Assembly (NCBI GenBank): GCA_016592635.1 | Contig: AP023240.1 | Location: 1,798,001 to 1,862,000 of the forward strand | Reading direction: 5' to 3' | DNA: 64,000 nucleotides | From: Methyloprofundus sp. | GTDB lineage: Bacteria > Pseudomonadota > Gammaproteobacteria > Methylococcales > Methylomonadaceae | Part shown: one piece after another, positions 17,728 to 26,573 of the stretch | How positions within the stretch are numbered: the stretch's first letter is position 1 | Layout of the letters: each line of letters opens with the position of its first letter | The notes under the pieces: generated by a model | Told to the model about the DNA's origin: nothing | Seen by the model: the letters and a program-made list of their open reading frames with translations, nothing else | Database searches by the model: none | Made by a program: the position numbers and the translations under genes

Positions 17728-18936
17728 ATGGAAAATCAGTACAATTTAATGCAAGCTGTTGCCATCACAGCCTATTCCGCTTTAAGTGCTTGTGGCGCGG
17801 GGAACGAGGCTTTATATCAGTCTTTATCTCAAAACCAATCAGCGCTCGTTCCGTTAGAATTATTTACTGTCCCGTTCACGGCTTATGTTGGTGAAATTAA
17901 ACAGCCTTTACAAAGTATACGTTCTGAATTGGCTGCTTATGACAGCCGCAATTCGCGTGTTGCCTTAACAGCATTAAATAATGCGCAAGATGGGGTACGT
18001 ACTGCGATTGAAATAGCTAAAGGTCAATACGGCGCACATCGAATCGGTGTGGTGATCGGTACCAGTACTTCGGGCTTGTATGAGACGGAAGCTGCTTATG
18101 CAGAATTACTCAAGACCGACAAAATGCCCGATGATTTCCACTTTGTAAAACAACATGCCTATCAAGCAACTGCCAGGTTTATGCAATTGGAGTTAGGTTT
18201 AACGGGAGCTTGTTTTGCTATTTCTACCGCCTGTTCTTCAGGTGCCAAAGCCATTGCTGCAGGCCAGCGTTTAATTGCCAATGATGTCTGTGATGCAGTG
18301 ATTGTCGGTGGTGTTGACACTTTATGTCGGCTAACCTTACGTGGCTTTCGGAGCTTGGAACTCGTTGCAGCAAAACCGTGTACCCCTATGGATGCTGATA
18401 GACAAGGGATTAGTATTGGCGAAGCTGCTGGTTTGTTGGTTTTGGAAAAAAAGCATGCAGGCAATGCAGGAACAATGCAAGTTCTCGCGGTTGGTGAATC
18501 TTCCGATGCGCATCATATGAGTACACCGCACCCAGATGGTATTGGTGCAGCCTTGTCTATGAGAAATGCTTTGCAATTAGCGGGACTACAGCCGGATATG
18601 ATTGATTATCTTAACCTGCATGCTACCGCAACCAAGATTAATGACCGTGTGGAAAGCAAAGCTGTTTATAGTGTCTTTGCTGATCAAGTGCCTTGTAGTG
18701 GTACTAAAGGTGTCACTGGGCATACTTTAGGGGCGGCGGGTGCGTTAGAAACAATTATTGCATTACAAGCTTTGCAACAGCAATTTATGCCAGCAACCCA
18801 TGGCTTGCAAAAACTGGATGCAGACTGTCAATGCCAAGTGCTTAAAGAGCCTGTTACTAAGCAAAATATGAAGATAGCCATGAGTAATTCTTTTGGCTTT
18901 GGTGGTAATAATGCCAGCGTAATTGTAGCCCTATGA
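17728..18936 (+). CDS. beta-ketoacyl-ACP synthase (ApeO/FabF-like)
   Basis: 402 residues with an intact C-H-H triad: C169 in STACSSGAKA, H298 in LNLHATATK, H332 in GVTGHTLGAAGA. SNSFGFGGNNASVIVAL closes the thiolase fold. It should condense malonyl-ACP with the growing chain. It is the only complete ketosynthase in the window. Its stop overlaps the ATG of a shorter ketosynthase-like protein (ATGA), as in heterodimeric KS-CLF systems of aryl polyenes. Confidence 0.92.
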   Translation: MENQYNLMQAVAITAYSALSACGAGNEALYQSLSQNQSALVPLELFTVPFTAYVGEIKQPLQSIRSELAAYDSRNSRVALTALNNAQDGVRTAIEIAKGQYGAHRIGVVIGTSTSGLYETEAAYAELLKTDKMPDDFHFVKQHAYQATARFMQLELGLTGACFAISTACSSGAKAIAAGQRLIANDVCDAVIVGGVDTLCRLTLRGFRSLELVAAKPCTPMDADRQGISIGEAAGLLVLEKKHAGNAGTMQVLAVGESSDAHHMSTPHPDGIGAALSMRNALQLAGLQPDMIDYLNLHATATKINDRVESKAVYSVFADQVPCSGTKGVTGHTLGAAGALETIIALQALQQQFMPATHGLQKLDADCQCQVLKEPVTKQNMKIAMSNSFGFGGNNASVIVAL

Positions 18937-19691
18937 TGAAACCAATTTTTATTAAATCTATCGCCGTTTGTTGTCCTGATGCTGACTTATTGGCGCAGTT
19001 GCAAATATCAGGGAGTGCTATTGATAAAGCCTTGATTCCTGCCGGCATGCGTCGGCGTACCAGTATGACGACACGTATGGCCATCACGGCAGCAACTCAG
19101 GCTTGTCAGCAAGCGGCGGTAGATACTGCCACTTTACCCTCGGTTTTTGCCTCTTTAGGAGGTGAAATACAAGTGACTGATGCTTTGTGTCGCTTATTGC
19201 CGGATGATGATGCATTACTTTCGCCTACCCAATTTCATAACTCGGTACATAACACCACAGCAGGTTATTGGAGTATTCTCAATAAATGCCAGGCTGCAAC
19301 CACGGCGATTGCGGCAGCGGATGATACGTTTGCCATGGGCTTGTTGGAAATGTGCAGCCAAATGCAATTACAAGAGGGTGATGGCTTGTTGGTTTGTTAT
19401 GATGAATTATGGCCGCAATATTTAGCCGCGCCGATTGGTAAAGTTGCTTTTGCCTGTGCGTTTGTATTGAGCAGTGATGCAGAGCATGCATTAGCCAGTG
19501 TGACTTTGCCGCAAGTAGCAAACGATCTAACCGTCATGTCACCAGAATGTATAGAGTTGGTCCAGTCAGCACCTGCAACGGCTGTGTTGCCTTTATTGCG
19601 CACATTACAAAGTAAAACGTCGGCAAATAATATACCATTAAATATAAACAGTCCTATTTGGATGACTAGTATTGAAAGTAAAAGAGATTAA
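18933..19691 (+). CDS. ketosynthase-like partner / chain-length-factor-like protein
   Basis: 252 residues, matching only the N-terminal half of the ketosynthase fold (Ketoacyl-synt_2 type). SPTQFHNSVHNTTAGYWSI is diagnostic for this group. The place of the active cysteine is taken by an Ala-rich ATTAIAAADDTF stretch, so it cannot be a condensing enzyme by itself. Proteins like this accompany the ketosynthase in aryl-polyene clusters and probably form the inactive half of a heterodimer. It is coupled by ATGA to the ketosynthase. Confidence 0.82.
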   Translation: MMKPIFIKSIAVCCPDADLLAQLQISGSAIDKALIPAGMRRRTSMTTRMAITAATQACQQAAVDTATLPSVFASLGGEIQVTDALCRLLPDDDALLSPTQFHNSVHNTTAGYWSILNKCQAATTAIAAADDTFAMGLLEMCSQMQLQEGDGLLVCYDELWPQYLAAPIGKVAFACAFVLSSDAEHALASVTLPQVANDLTVMSPECIELVQSAPATAVLPLLRTLQSKTSANNIPLNINSPIWMTSIESKRD

Positions 19692-19693
19692 GC

Positions 19694-20884
19694 ATGGAAG
19701 AAAAGCAGTATGATGTCATTATTGCAGGTGGTGGGCCTGCAGGTTCAACCGCAGCAACCTTATTGGCTCAATACGGTTACCGTGTCCTATTGATTGAGCG
19801 TGAACAGCACCCGCGTTACCATATTGGTGAATCAATGTTGCCTATGGCAGGGCCCATTATGCAACGCCTAGGTATTGCTTGGGAAGAAGGTAATTTAAGC
19901 AAAGGTGGCGCGGAGTTTATTGATGAACTGTCAGGGCGGCGCACTTATTTCCCACTTGCAGGGAATTACCGTACTTTTCAGATAGAGCGTTCGATATTTG
20001 ATGAGCGTTTATTTGTCAATGCCGTTAAGCAAGGTGTGGCAGCGCATCAACAAGAACAAGTGCAGAGTGTGCAATGCGGTGCAGAGTGTGTGCAAATCAA
20101 AACCGATAAGGCACAATATCAAGGCCGGTATTTTATAGATGCAACAGGGCGTAATGCGCTGATGGCTAAGCAATTGGGCAGCATTAATAAAATTAATAAT
20201 TTAGGCAAATATGCACTTTATAATTATTATAAATTAGCCGATTCGGAGGAATCTGATGCTTTATTTGCACATGGTAATATCAAAATTTTCTTATCGGATA
20301 TAGGCTGGATATGGTGTATCCCACTTACGGATAAGCGTTTGAGTGTTGGTTTGGTCGTGCAAAAAAAAGCGACTATTGATTTAAAACAGGATGCATTATT
20401 CGAGCACTATATAAATGCCTCAGCTTATATGCATGAATTATTGCAGGGTGCTGAAGTATTATCCGCAGTCAGGTTGGAAGCAGATTTTAGTTACCAAAAT
20501 ACTCAAAGTTATGGGCAGCGTTTTGCTTGTTGTGGTGATGCGGCAGGGTTTTTAGACCCCGTTTTTTCATCAGGGTTCTTTTTTGCCGTTAAAACGGCTG
20601 AATTAGTAGCAGATCAATTGCACCAAGGGTTTCTAGCTGATAAGGAAGCGGATGCTGATTTACATCAAAGTAATGATGCAGTATATCAAAAAGGCTTTAG
20701 AACCATGCATCTATTGATAGAGCGTTTTTATTGTTCTAATTTGGTGGAAAATCTATTTTTTGAATCAGATCGGCAACCACAAATTAAGCAAGAAATTGTT
20801 GCTTTATTAGCGGGTGATTTATGGCAGGAGCAGAATAGCTTCCAGCAAGGTTTGCTGAGTGGTAGAAATAGTATGAGTATATAA
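19694..20884 (+). CDS. flavin-dependent halogenase-like FAD oxidoreductase (copy 2)
   Basis: 396 residues: AGGGPAGSTAA (11-21), IGESMLP (44-50), LSKGGAEF with K70, WIWCIP (205-210, full W-x-W-x-I-P) and GDAAGFLDPVFSSG (281-294). All halogenase marks seen in copy 1 are kept, although the two proteins differ widely. It starts 2 bases after the ketosynthase-like gene. A second halogenation site, or an oxidation or hydroxylation of the same chain, is possible. Confidence 0.78.
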   Translation: MEEKQYDVIIAGGGPAGSTAATLLAQYGYRVLLIEREQHPRYHIGESMLPMAGPIMQRLGIAWEEGNLSKGGAEFIDELSGRRTYFPLAGNYRTFQIERSIFDERLFVNAVKQGVAAHQQEQVQSVQCGAECVQIKTDKAQYQGRYFIDATGRNALMAKQLGSINKINNLGKYALYNYYKLADSEESDALFAHGNIKIFLSDIGWIWCIPLTDKRLSVGLVVQKKATIDLKQDALFEHYINASAYMHELLQGAEVLSAVRLEADFSYQNTQSYGQRFACCGDAAGFLDPVFSSGFFFAVKTAELVADQLHQGFLADKEADADLHQSNDAVYQKGFRTMHLLIERFYCSNLVENLFFESDRQPQIKQEIVALLAGDLWQEQNSFQQGLLSGRNSMSI

Positions 20885-20920
20885 GCTATTATTAGTCATA
20901 TAATTTATTTGGAGAGTGCT

Positions 20921-21472
20921 ATGAAAATATTTAAAACATTGGTTCTGTTATTAACTGTATTGCTAGTAGGTTGTACAAGTAAGAGTTCTAGCGATGCCCC
21001 CAGCATTAACAAGGAGGTGAGTTATTCTGGTGCAGGTACTTTAAATATTGCCCCAGTAAAATTTGCTAAAGGCATGATGGTAAGGGACGCGGTGCGGAAT
21101 GAGTGTCAATTATTGACTAAGCTACCTGCTTTTGTGCAAAGTTATGGGCATGAGCAATATGCTGCTATTAACTTACAGGCAAAGCGTTCAGCAAACGCTG
21201 ACTTTTTGGAGATTGAAATAGTTGATCTGCCAAAGTATAAGAAAAATGCTTGGGCAGGAAGAGGTGGGCAATGGGTTGGCATCAAAGGCTCATTGGTCAG
21301 GAAAGGTAAAAAGACTGTTTCATTTACGGGTGTTCGCGCTTCAATGGGGGGCTTTATGGGCAATTATAAAGGTACTTGTGCATTATTAGGGCGTTGCGTT
21401 AAGACTTTGGGTAAAGATATTGCTACTTGGTTACAACAACCTGTTGACGGTGCTACTTTAGGTGATCAGTAA
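20921..21472 (+). CDS. uncharacterised outer-membrane-type lipoprotein
   Basis: About 183 residues from the ATG at 20921, preceded by GGAGAG at a good distance (the frame also allows a TTG at 20909). The signal peptide ends with a lipobox LLVGC, so the mature protein is lipid-anchored. The rest has no family I recognise. A short KGSLVRKGKKTVSFTGVRASMGG stretch looks like a beta hairpin. It lies between two halogenase-like genes, so a role in handling the exported product is plausible but unproven. Confidence 0.7.
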   Translation: MKIFKTLVLLLTVLLVGCTSKSSSDAPSINKEVSYSGAGTLNIAPVKFAKGMMVRDAVRNECQLLTKLPAFVQSYGHEQYAAINLQAKRSANADFLEIEIVDLPKYKKNAWAGRGGQWVGIKGSLVRKGKKTVSFTGVRASMGGFMGNYKGTCALLGRCVKTLGKDIATWLQQPVDGATLGDQ

Positions 21473-21521
21473 GTCGCAATGTATAATTAATTTAACATTT
21501 TATAATGTTGCCTGTATTCTC

Positions 21522-21566
21522 GTAGGTACAGATTTATCTGTACATTGTGGCTAAAGCCATACCTAC
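21522..21566. repeat. compound intergenic hairpin with GTAGG/CCTAC ends
   Basis: GTAGG at 21522-21526 and CCTAC at 21562-21566 enclose two smaller hairpins: a perfect GTACAGAT-TT-ATCTGTAC at 21526-21543, and TGGCT-AA-AGCCA. The cross-like structure lies between two lipoprotein genes. The ends match those of the hairpins near 13561 and 55307. Confidence 0.6.
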
Positions 21567-21604
21567 AAAAACATTAAGTTTTACTTACAATTAAGGAAAT
21601 TATT

Positions 21605-22168
21605 ATGCGACGTATGTTACCCGTTATGATGTTGTTTATGCTGTTTGGACTAACGGCTTGTGAAACGATGGCACCTAAACCAGAGGTATTGCCTGCTGGG
21701 GTGCAGTTAAATGCAAAGTATTACACTCAAGTCACGATGCAATATGAAAAAGGCAAGTACCGTACTTCCAACTATCGACGTGGTGCTTTGTTGGCGGTCA
21801 ATACAGAAGTAGAATTGCTGGGGTTCACTCGAAAATCAATAACAGTTAAGCTTATTAAGCAAAATAAAGAGCTATTAATTGAGAATGTAATTAAGCACAC
21901 TGGTGAAGACCCTTACCAAGCTTTTGCCAAGCTATTTGCCAAGCAGCCTTTAAATTTAAGAAAATTTACCAGTGCTGAGCGTAAAAAAATTACGCAAGCG
22001 AAAGCAGCTAAGGGCATGAGTAAGGATGCTGTGTTGGTTGCGATTGGTTACCCTCCCATTACCAGAACACCTACTTTGGAGTCAGATGATTGGACTTATT
22101 GGAGTAATCGTTTTAATACTTTTATCGTTTATTTCGAAAATGGCAAGGTTAGCCGTATTAAAGACTAA
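21605..22168 (+). CDS. lipoprotein with BamE/SmpA-OmlA-like C-terminal domain
   Basis: 187 residues. The signal peptide MRRMLPVMMLFMLFGL is followed by lipobox LTAC. The C-terminal KGMSKDAVLVAIGYPPITRTP...DDWTYWSNRFNTFIVYFENGKVSRIKD has the plan of the SmpA/OmlA (BamE-like) domain: a helical G-M-x-xx-V start, a GxP turn, a W-Y strand, and a terminal F-x-x-G-x-V strand. An AAGGAAA site precedes the ATG. It may be an envelope helper of the exporter rather than the general BamE. Confidence 0.7.
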   Translation: MRRMLPVMMLFMLFGLTACETMAPKPEVLPAGVQLNAKYYTQVTMQYEKGKYRTSNYRRGALLAVNTEVELLGFTRKSITVKLIKQNKELLIENVIKHTGEDPYQAFAKLFAKQPLNLRKFTSAERKKITQAKAAKGMSKDAVLVAIGYPPITRTPTLESDDWTYWSNRFNTFIVYFENGKVSRIKD

Positions 22169-22199
22169 ATTGCACGTTCTTTAAGCAACTAGTTTCCCT

Positions 22200-23522
22200 A
22201 TGGAACAGAATATACCCAAAAAATGTACCGTACTGGTTATTGGTGGTGGTCCTGCTGGTAGTAGTGTCGCCACTCATTTGGTTAAAAACAATGTCGATGT
22301 TGTTTTGCTTGAGCGTGCGGAGTTCCCGCGTAATCAAGTAGGAGAGAGCTTAATCCCGCATTTTTGGAAATTTACTGACCAGCTAGGTGTTTCTGCAAGA
22401 ATTCAGCAACAAGGCTTTATTGCTAAAGCTGGCGGGATTACTGCTTGGAATGGCAAAATCCATCAGATTTCATTTGCTAAATATGGTTATACGCGCCCAG
22501 GCTTACATGTTGAGCGGGATGTTTTTGATCAATTGTTGCTCGCGCATACGCAAGAGCAGGGCGCGCAAGTTTTTAATCGGGTTGTGGTTAAAAAGGTCGA
22601 TTTAGCCAAAACCGACCCCGTGATTAGCTATGTGGATTCACGCGGCGAGGTAAATATTGAAGGTAGTATCCAATGTCGATTTGTTGTTGATGCAAGCGGT
22701 CATAGTTCGTTAATGGCACATCAATTAGAAACACGCCAAAATATTGATCCTGCCATGAATTTTTTATCTTTATGGGGCTATTTTAAGAACTCACGTTATG
22801 TTGGCGTGGATCGGCAAAGCCATATAAGCACAGAGATTAAAGCTATTGCCCCCGTAACCTTTGTAATGTCACATGCAGATGGCTGGCTTTGGCATATCGT
22901 TTTACGTGAAAAAACCAGTGTCGGCTTGATTGTGCGTTCGAATAAAATGCAGGGTATGAATAAAAGCCAGCGTGCTGCTTATTTTCAACAAAGATGTGCG
23001 CAATTGCCGTACTTAAAAGATTTATTACGTGATGCAGAATATATAGATAATTCTCTGCAATATCGGCCTGATTACTCATATTATGCAACGCGGATTTGTC
23101 AGCAAAATTATTATTGCATTGGTGATGCGGCTGGCTTTGTAGACCCAGTTTTTTCACATGGCGTGCAAAATGCATTTTATAATGCTGCCGTTGCAGCTTT
23201 AGCCATTACAGAGTCGTTAAAAAATACTCATAAAAGTGCCCGCTTTGCCCAATTATGCGAAAGTCGTATTCAGCAATTTTACGGCTTTTCCAGGGCATTA
23301 TCTTTAGGTGATTTTGGGGTGAATGGAGTTAATCGTGGGTTGGTGAAATCTTTAATGAAAGCCATGCCGCCACTAGAATTAGAGCTTATGCTAGTAGCTT
23401 CCGAGATGACTAATCGTTCAGAAAATTTTAAACAGCTTGCCCGTGATGCAGGTGTGTGGGAGCGGTTTTCTACACAGAATGATGACTCAGCATTAGGGTT
23501 TATTGCAGATCTAAAGTTGTGA
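22200..23522 (+). CDS. flavin-dependent halogenase-like FAD oxidoreductase (copy 3, altered motif)
   Basis: 440 residues: IGGGPAGSS (14-22), VGESLIP (47-53), FIAKAGGITAW with K76, and GDAAGFVDPVFSHG near 305-318. The halogenase signature is altered to W-L-W-H-I-V (229-234): both Trp and Ile are kept, but the final Pro is Val. The proline change may mark a different activity, such as a monooxygenase, or merely drift. It is the last gene of the plus-strand arm and converges with the methyltransferase-like gene. Confidence 0.75.
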   Translation: MEQNIPKKCTVLVIGGGPAGSSVATHLVKNNVDVVLLERAEFPRNQVGESLIPHFWKFTDQLGVSARIQQQGFIAKAGGITAWNGKIHQISFAKYGYTRPGLHVERDVFDQLLLAHTQEQGAQVFNRVVVKKVDLAKTDPVISYVDSRGEVNIEGSIQCRFVVDASGHSSLMAHQLETRQNIDPAMNFLSLWGYFKNSRYVGVDRQSHISTEIKAIAPVTFVMSHADGWLWHIVLREKTSVGLIVRSNKMQGMNKSQRAAYFQQRCAQLPYLKDLLRDAEYIDNSLQYRPDYSYYATRICQQNYYCIGDAAGFVDPVFSHGVQNAFYNAAVAALAITESLKNTHKSARFAQLCESRIQQFYGFSRALSLGDFGVNGVNRGLVKSLMKAMPPLELELMLVASEMTNRSENFKQLARDAGVWERFSTQNDDSALGFIADLKL

Positions 23523-23526
23523 GTGA

Positions 23527-24006
23527 TTATGACTCATTAGGACAATAGCCTTTTGTTTGTGGCAACCAGCTAGGCACATTATTTTTATAGTTTAACCACT
23601 CAGCGCCAAACATCTGTTCAGCCCACGGCTCTTCATGCATTTTTACTCTGAAGTAAAATGCAGTAAATAAAGCGACTGTAAAGCCAAAAATAAAGGGTGA
23701 TCCTGTAGTAATGACCCAGCCGGATAAAATAAAAAGTACGCCGATGTACATTGGGTTTCTTACATACTTATACAGGCCAATTGTGACTAGTTTTTTAGGG
23801 GGATCCCAAGGTGCTAAAGTGCCTTTACCTGCAACATAAAAGTCGCGTACACACCATAGCAGAATTAATAAGCCAAAGCTGATGATGAATAACCCTGATA
23901 AATTGGTCTGCCCTTGAAAAGGATCATATTGAGAAAGCATGAAAGGTACGACTCCAGTGACGATAACTGGAACCATTAAAAAAGCTAATAAGGCACGAAA
24001 AAACAT
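23527..24006 (-). CDS. isoprenylcysteine carboxyl methyltransferase-like membrane protein
   Basis: 159 residues with four hydrophobic segments. KYVRNPMYIGVLFILSGW is the conserved S-adenosylmethionine-binding region of the ICMT/PEMT-type membrane methyltransferase fold, and HEEPWAEQMFGAEWLNYKNNVPSWLP is its usual C-terminus. It may O- or N-methylate the cluster product, or be unrelated. It lies 36 bases after the acyl-CoA dehydrogenase gene on the same strand. Confidence 0.72.
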   Translation of the reverse strand: MFFRALLAFLMVPVIVTGVVPFMLSQYDPFQGQTNLSGLFIISFGLLILLWCVRDFYVAGKGTLAPWDPPKKLVTIGLYKYVRNPMYIGVLFILSGWVITTGSPFIFGFTVALFTAFYFRVKMHEEPWAEQMFGAEWLNYKNNVPSWLPQTKGYCPNES

Positions 24007-24042
24007 GGAATAAGTGAGTTGTATGGGTAATATGTAAGTATA

Positions 24043-25128
24043 TTATGATTTACTTTTGTATCCAGTGCCAGTACCTAATAAAGCAGCGATCATATTCTTT
24101 TGGATTTCTGATGAACCTGAGAATAAACGACTTGCCATGGCATCTTGTACTAAGGTGGATATTTTATTGGCTGCAATCAGGCCACTAGCCCCCATTATAT
24201 GCACAGCATCAAGGCTGGACTGCAAAAAAGCTTCACTGGCAAAAAGCTTGGTTTGCGCGCTCACCAAGCTAATGCGTTTATTGGTATCTTTTAGTCTGGC
24301 ACATTCATTCACCCACAGCTTACTACTATCTAAACGCAGTTGCATATCGGCAATTTTGTGACTAATGGCTTGCTTGCTGCCTAAGTGTGTATTTTCGACT
24401 CTACGTTCACGACTGTATTTAATAATTTGTTGCAGTTGCCAGTGCATGATGCCGTTGATGCCGGCAAAAATAAAGGCACGCTCTAGTTCTAAGGCACTTT
24501 GGATCATCATATTGCCCGCACCAATTTTACCCAGTTGACGCTCTAAGGGAATAAGGCAATCTTGTAAAATGATATCCCCCATAGTAGCTGTTGCACAGCC
24601 AGTAACATGGGGTGTATCGGTGAAATTTGCACCTAAATCATCTGCTTTAATAATAAAAGCAGAAAGTTTGTTATCTAATACTGCATACACCACCATGACA
24701 TCAGCAATAGGTGCATTGGTGATAAAACGTTTATGGCCGTTAAGAATAAAGCCAGACTCAGTTTGAGTGGCTTGTGTGCTTAATAAATGTATATCTGAAC
24801 CTGCTTGTGGTTCAGTAATCGCATGGCCTGCAAGCAAATCTCCAGTGAGTAAGGCAGGTAGCCATGTTTGTTGCTGTGCAGCAGTACCATAGCGAAGCAA
24901 CGGGAAAATAGCGCCCCATAAATGGGCATTGATAGAGAGGATTAACCCTGTATCTTGGCAATATTTACCTAATTCAAAGTGAGCGGCGACTAGCTCTTGA
25001 AAAGTAGTCCCTAGGCCACCAAATTCTACGGCAACAGCATGCTTTAATAGGTTTTGTTGGGCGCAATAATGTAAACGTTGCTTAGAGGCTTGCAAGTTAC
25101 CAATAGGCGGTAGTTGAGAATAAGTCAT
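24043..25128 (-). CDS. acyl-CoA dehydrogenase-like oxidase (PltE-like prolyl-carrier dehydrogenase candidate)
   Basis: 361 residues of the acyl-CoA dehydrogenase fold: HAITEPQAGSDI (102-113), FILNGHKRFITNAP (127-140), and RLFSGSSEIQKN (334-345). The usual catalytic Glu near the C-terminus (YEGT in medium-chain enzymes) is replaced by S337. A Glu lies at 216 in LELERAFIFAG, the base position of isovaleryl-CoA dehydrogenase and, as I recall, of PltE/RedW. Next to a proline-type adenylation enzyme and a carrier protein, it is expected to oxidise prolyl-S-carrier to the pyrrole. It overlaps the adenylation gene by ATGA. It could instead be an ordinary short-chain dehydrogenase. Confidence 0.8.
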   Translation of the reverse strand: MTYSQLPPIGNLQASKQRLHYCAQQNLLKHAVAVEFGGLGTTFQELVAAHFELGKYCQDTGLILSINAHLWGAIFPLLRYGTAAQQQTWLPALLTGDLLAGHAITEPQAGSDIHLLSTQATQTESGFILNGHKRFITNAPIADVMVVYAVLDNKLSAFIIKADDLGANFTDTPHVTGCATATMGDIILQDCLIPLERQLGKIGAGNMMIQSALELERAFIFAGINGIMHWQLQQIIKYSRERRVENTHLGSKQAISHKIADMQLRLDSSKLWVNECARLKDTNKRISLVSAQTKLFASEAFLQSSLDAVHIMGASGLIAANKISTLVQDAMASRLFSGSSEIQKNMIAALLGTGTGYKSKS

Positions 25129-26561
25129 GGCTTATTAAATAAAGATTGAATGGCTTGATAGTCAGTTTTACCATTGGATAAAACCGGCAGGCTTGCTAAG
25201 ACGATAAATTTACAGGGCTGCATATAAGAGGCTAGTTGTTGGCGTAGCGGTTTTATGCTGGCGGCTAAATCAGCTCCTTGTTTTAATACCACGACCGCTG
25301 CGGGACGTTGGCCGCTAGTACTATCCTTTATGCCGACCACAGCGCAGTTTGCTATGCCGTCAAGTTGATTGATGCTATGCTCAATCTCGGCGGGTTCTAC
25401 CCGGTACCCGGAGCATTTCAACATACGATCTAAGCGACCATGATAGCAATATTTACCTTGTGCATTGAGCGATGCTTTATCACCTGTTGGATAGGTGTCG
25501 GCATTAAATGGTTGTAATTTCCCTGCTTGCCAGTAACCAGAAAAATTATTTTGACTTTGTACTAATAGTTCTGCGGTATCAGGGTGTAAGCTTAATGTCG
25601 CCTGACATGCAGGTATCCCGATTGGGATACTCTGTTCGGGTTCTAACTGGGTGAGATCAACTTGCCAATAGCAGCAGACATTGGTTTCGGTAGGGCCGTA
25701 TAAATTATACAGAGCAGTCTGCGGTAATAAATCAGCTAGTTTTATTAATTGCGCGGTCGGAAACACTTCGCCAGCAAATAATAGTTGCTTCAGCTTAGGG
25801 AGCGGCGTAGTTGCTAAGGATCCTTTTAGGGCAATAAAGCTTAATAAAGAAGGCACGGTATACCATGTTGTTATCTGCTCAGCACTTAACCATGCGGTGA
25901 GGTGGCTAGGTGCGAAGGTGAGTTTGGCAGGAATAAAATAAACGCTGGCACCAGCAGCAAGGCTGGTAAATAAATCAAAAATAGATAAATCAAAGTGAAA
26001 GGGTGCAAGGCTGGCGATGCGCTCTTGTGTATTAATAGTAAAAGTTTGTTGTGCCCAGTTAGAGAAGTTTAACAAAGCTTGATGGCTAAGTGCAACACCT
26101 TTGGGTGTGCCGGTAGAACCAGAAGTGTAGAGTATTGCAGCCAAGGCTGTTGCATCGACTTCAGCTAGGCTGAAATCTGTTGCCATATCTAGTAAGCAAG
26201 TTAAATCCAGCCACTTTTCTGTTGCATGTAGCCAGCTAGGCGTATCGCCTAAGCCAATAATATACTTTGGTTGAGCATCGTTAATAATAAAATTTAAACG
26301 TAATGCCGGGTTTTTAATATCTAAAGGTAGGTAAATTGCACCTGCACTTAAAATACCATAAATACAGCTAGCGGCATCAATGCCACGCTCAAGTGCAATG
26401 GCTATGCAGTAGCCTTGTGCTTGTTGCTGTTGTAGAAATGTCGCTATTTTAGCGACTCGTTCTTGAAATTGACAGTAGTTAAGTTGTTGTTCCGCTTCAA
26501 CAAAAGCAATCTGCTCAGGTGATTTTGCAGATTGCTGTAAAAATTGGCTCACAATATTCAT
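25125..26561 (-). CDS. stand-alone amino-acid adenylation enzyme, proline-type (PltF-like)
   Basis: 478 residues with NRPS adenylation motifs: ILYTSGSTGTPKGVALSH (143-160), NLYGPTE (286-292), TGDKASLNAQGKYCYHGRLDRMLKCSGYRVEPAEIE (359-394) and LSNGKTDY with K465. Aligning by hand to GrsA-PheA gives pocket residues D191, L192, F195, Y234, L261, A263, L287, V295, C296, K465. As I recall, the PltF/RedM-type proline code is DLLYLALVCK, which differs at one position. It should make prolyl-AMP and load the adjacent carrier. The code rests on a manual alignment, so substrate certainty is moderate. Confidence 0.82.
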   Translation of the reverse strand: MNIVSQFLQQSAKSPEQIAFVEAEQQLNYCQFQERVAKIATFLQQQQAQGYCIAIALERGIDAASCIYGILSAGAIYLPLDIKNPALRLNFIINDAQPKYIIGLGDTPSWLHATEKWLDLTCLLDMATDFSLAEVDATALAAILYTSGSTGTPKGVALSHQALLNFSNWAQQTFTINTQERIASLAPFHFDLSIFDLFTSLAAGASVYFIPAKLTFAPSHLTAWLSAEQITTWYTVPSLLSFIALKGSLATTPLPKLKQLLFAGEVFPTAQLIKLADLLPQTALYNLYGPTETNVCCYWQVDLTQLEPEQSIPIGIPACQATLSLHPDTAELLVQSQNNFSGYWQAGKLQPFNADTYPTGDKASLNAQGKYCYHGRLDRMLKCSGYRVEPAEIEHSINQLDGIANCAVVGIKDSTSGQRPAAVVVLKQGADLAASIKPLRQQLASYMQPCKFIVLASLPVLSNGKTDYQAIQSLFNKP

Positions 26562-26573
26562 GGCAAATAAAGA

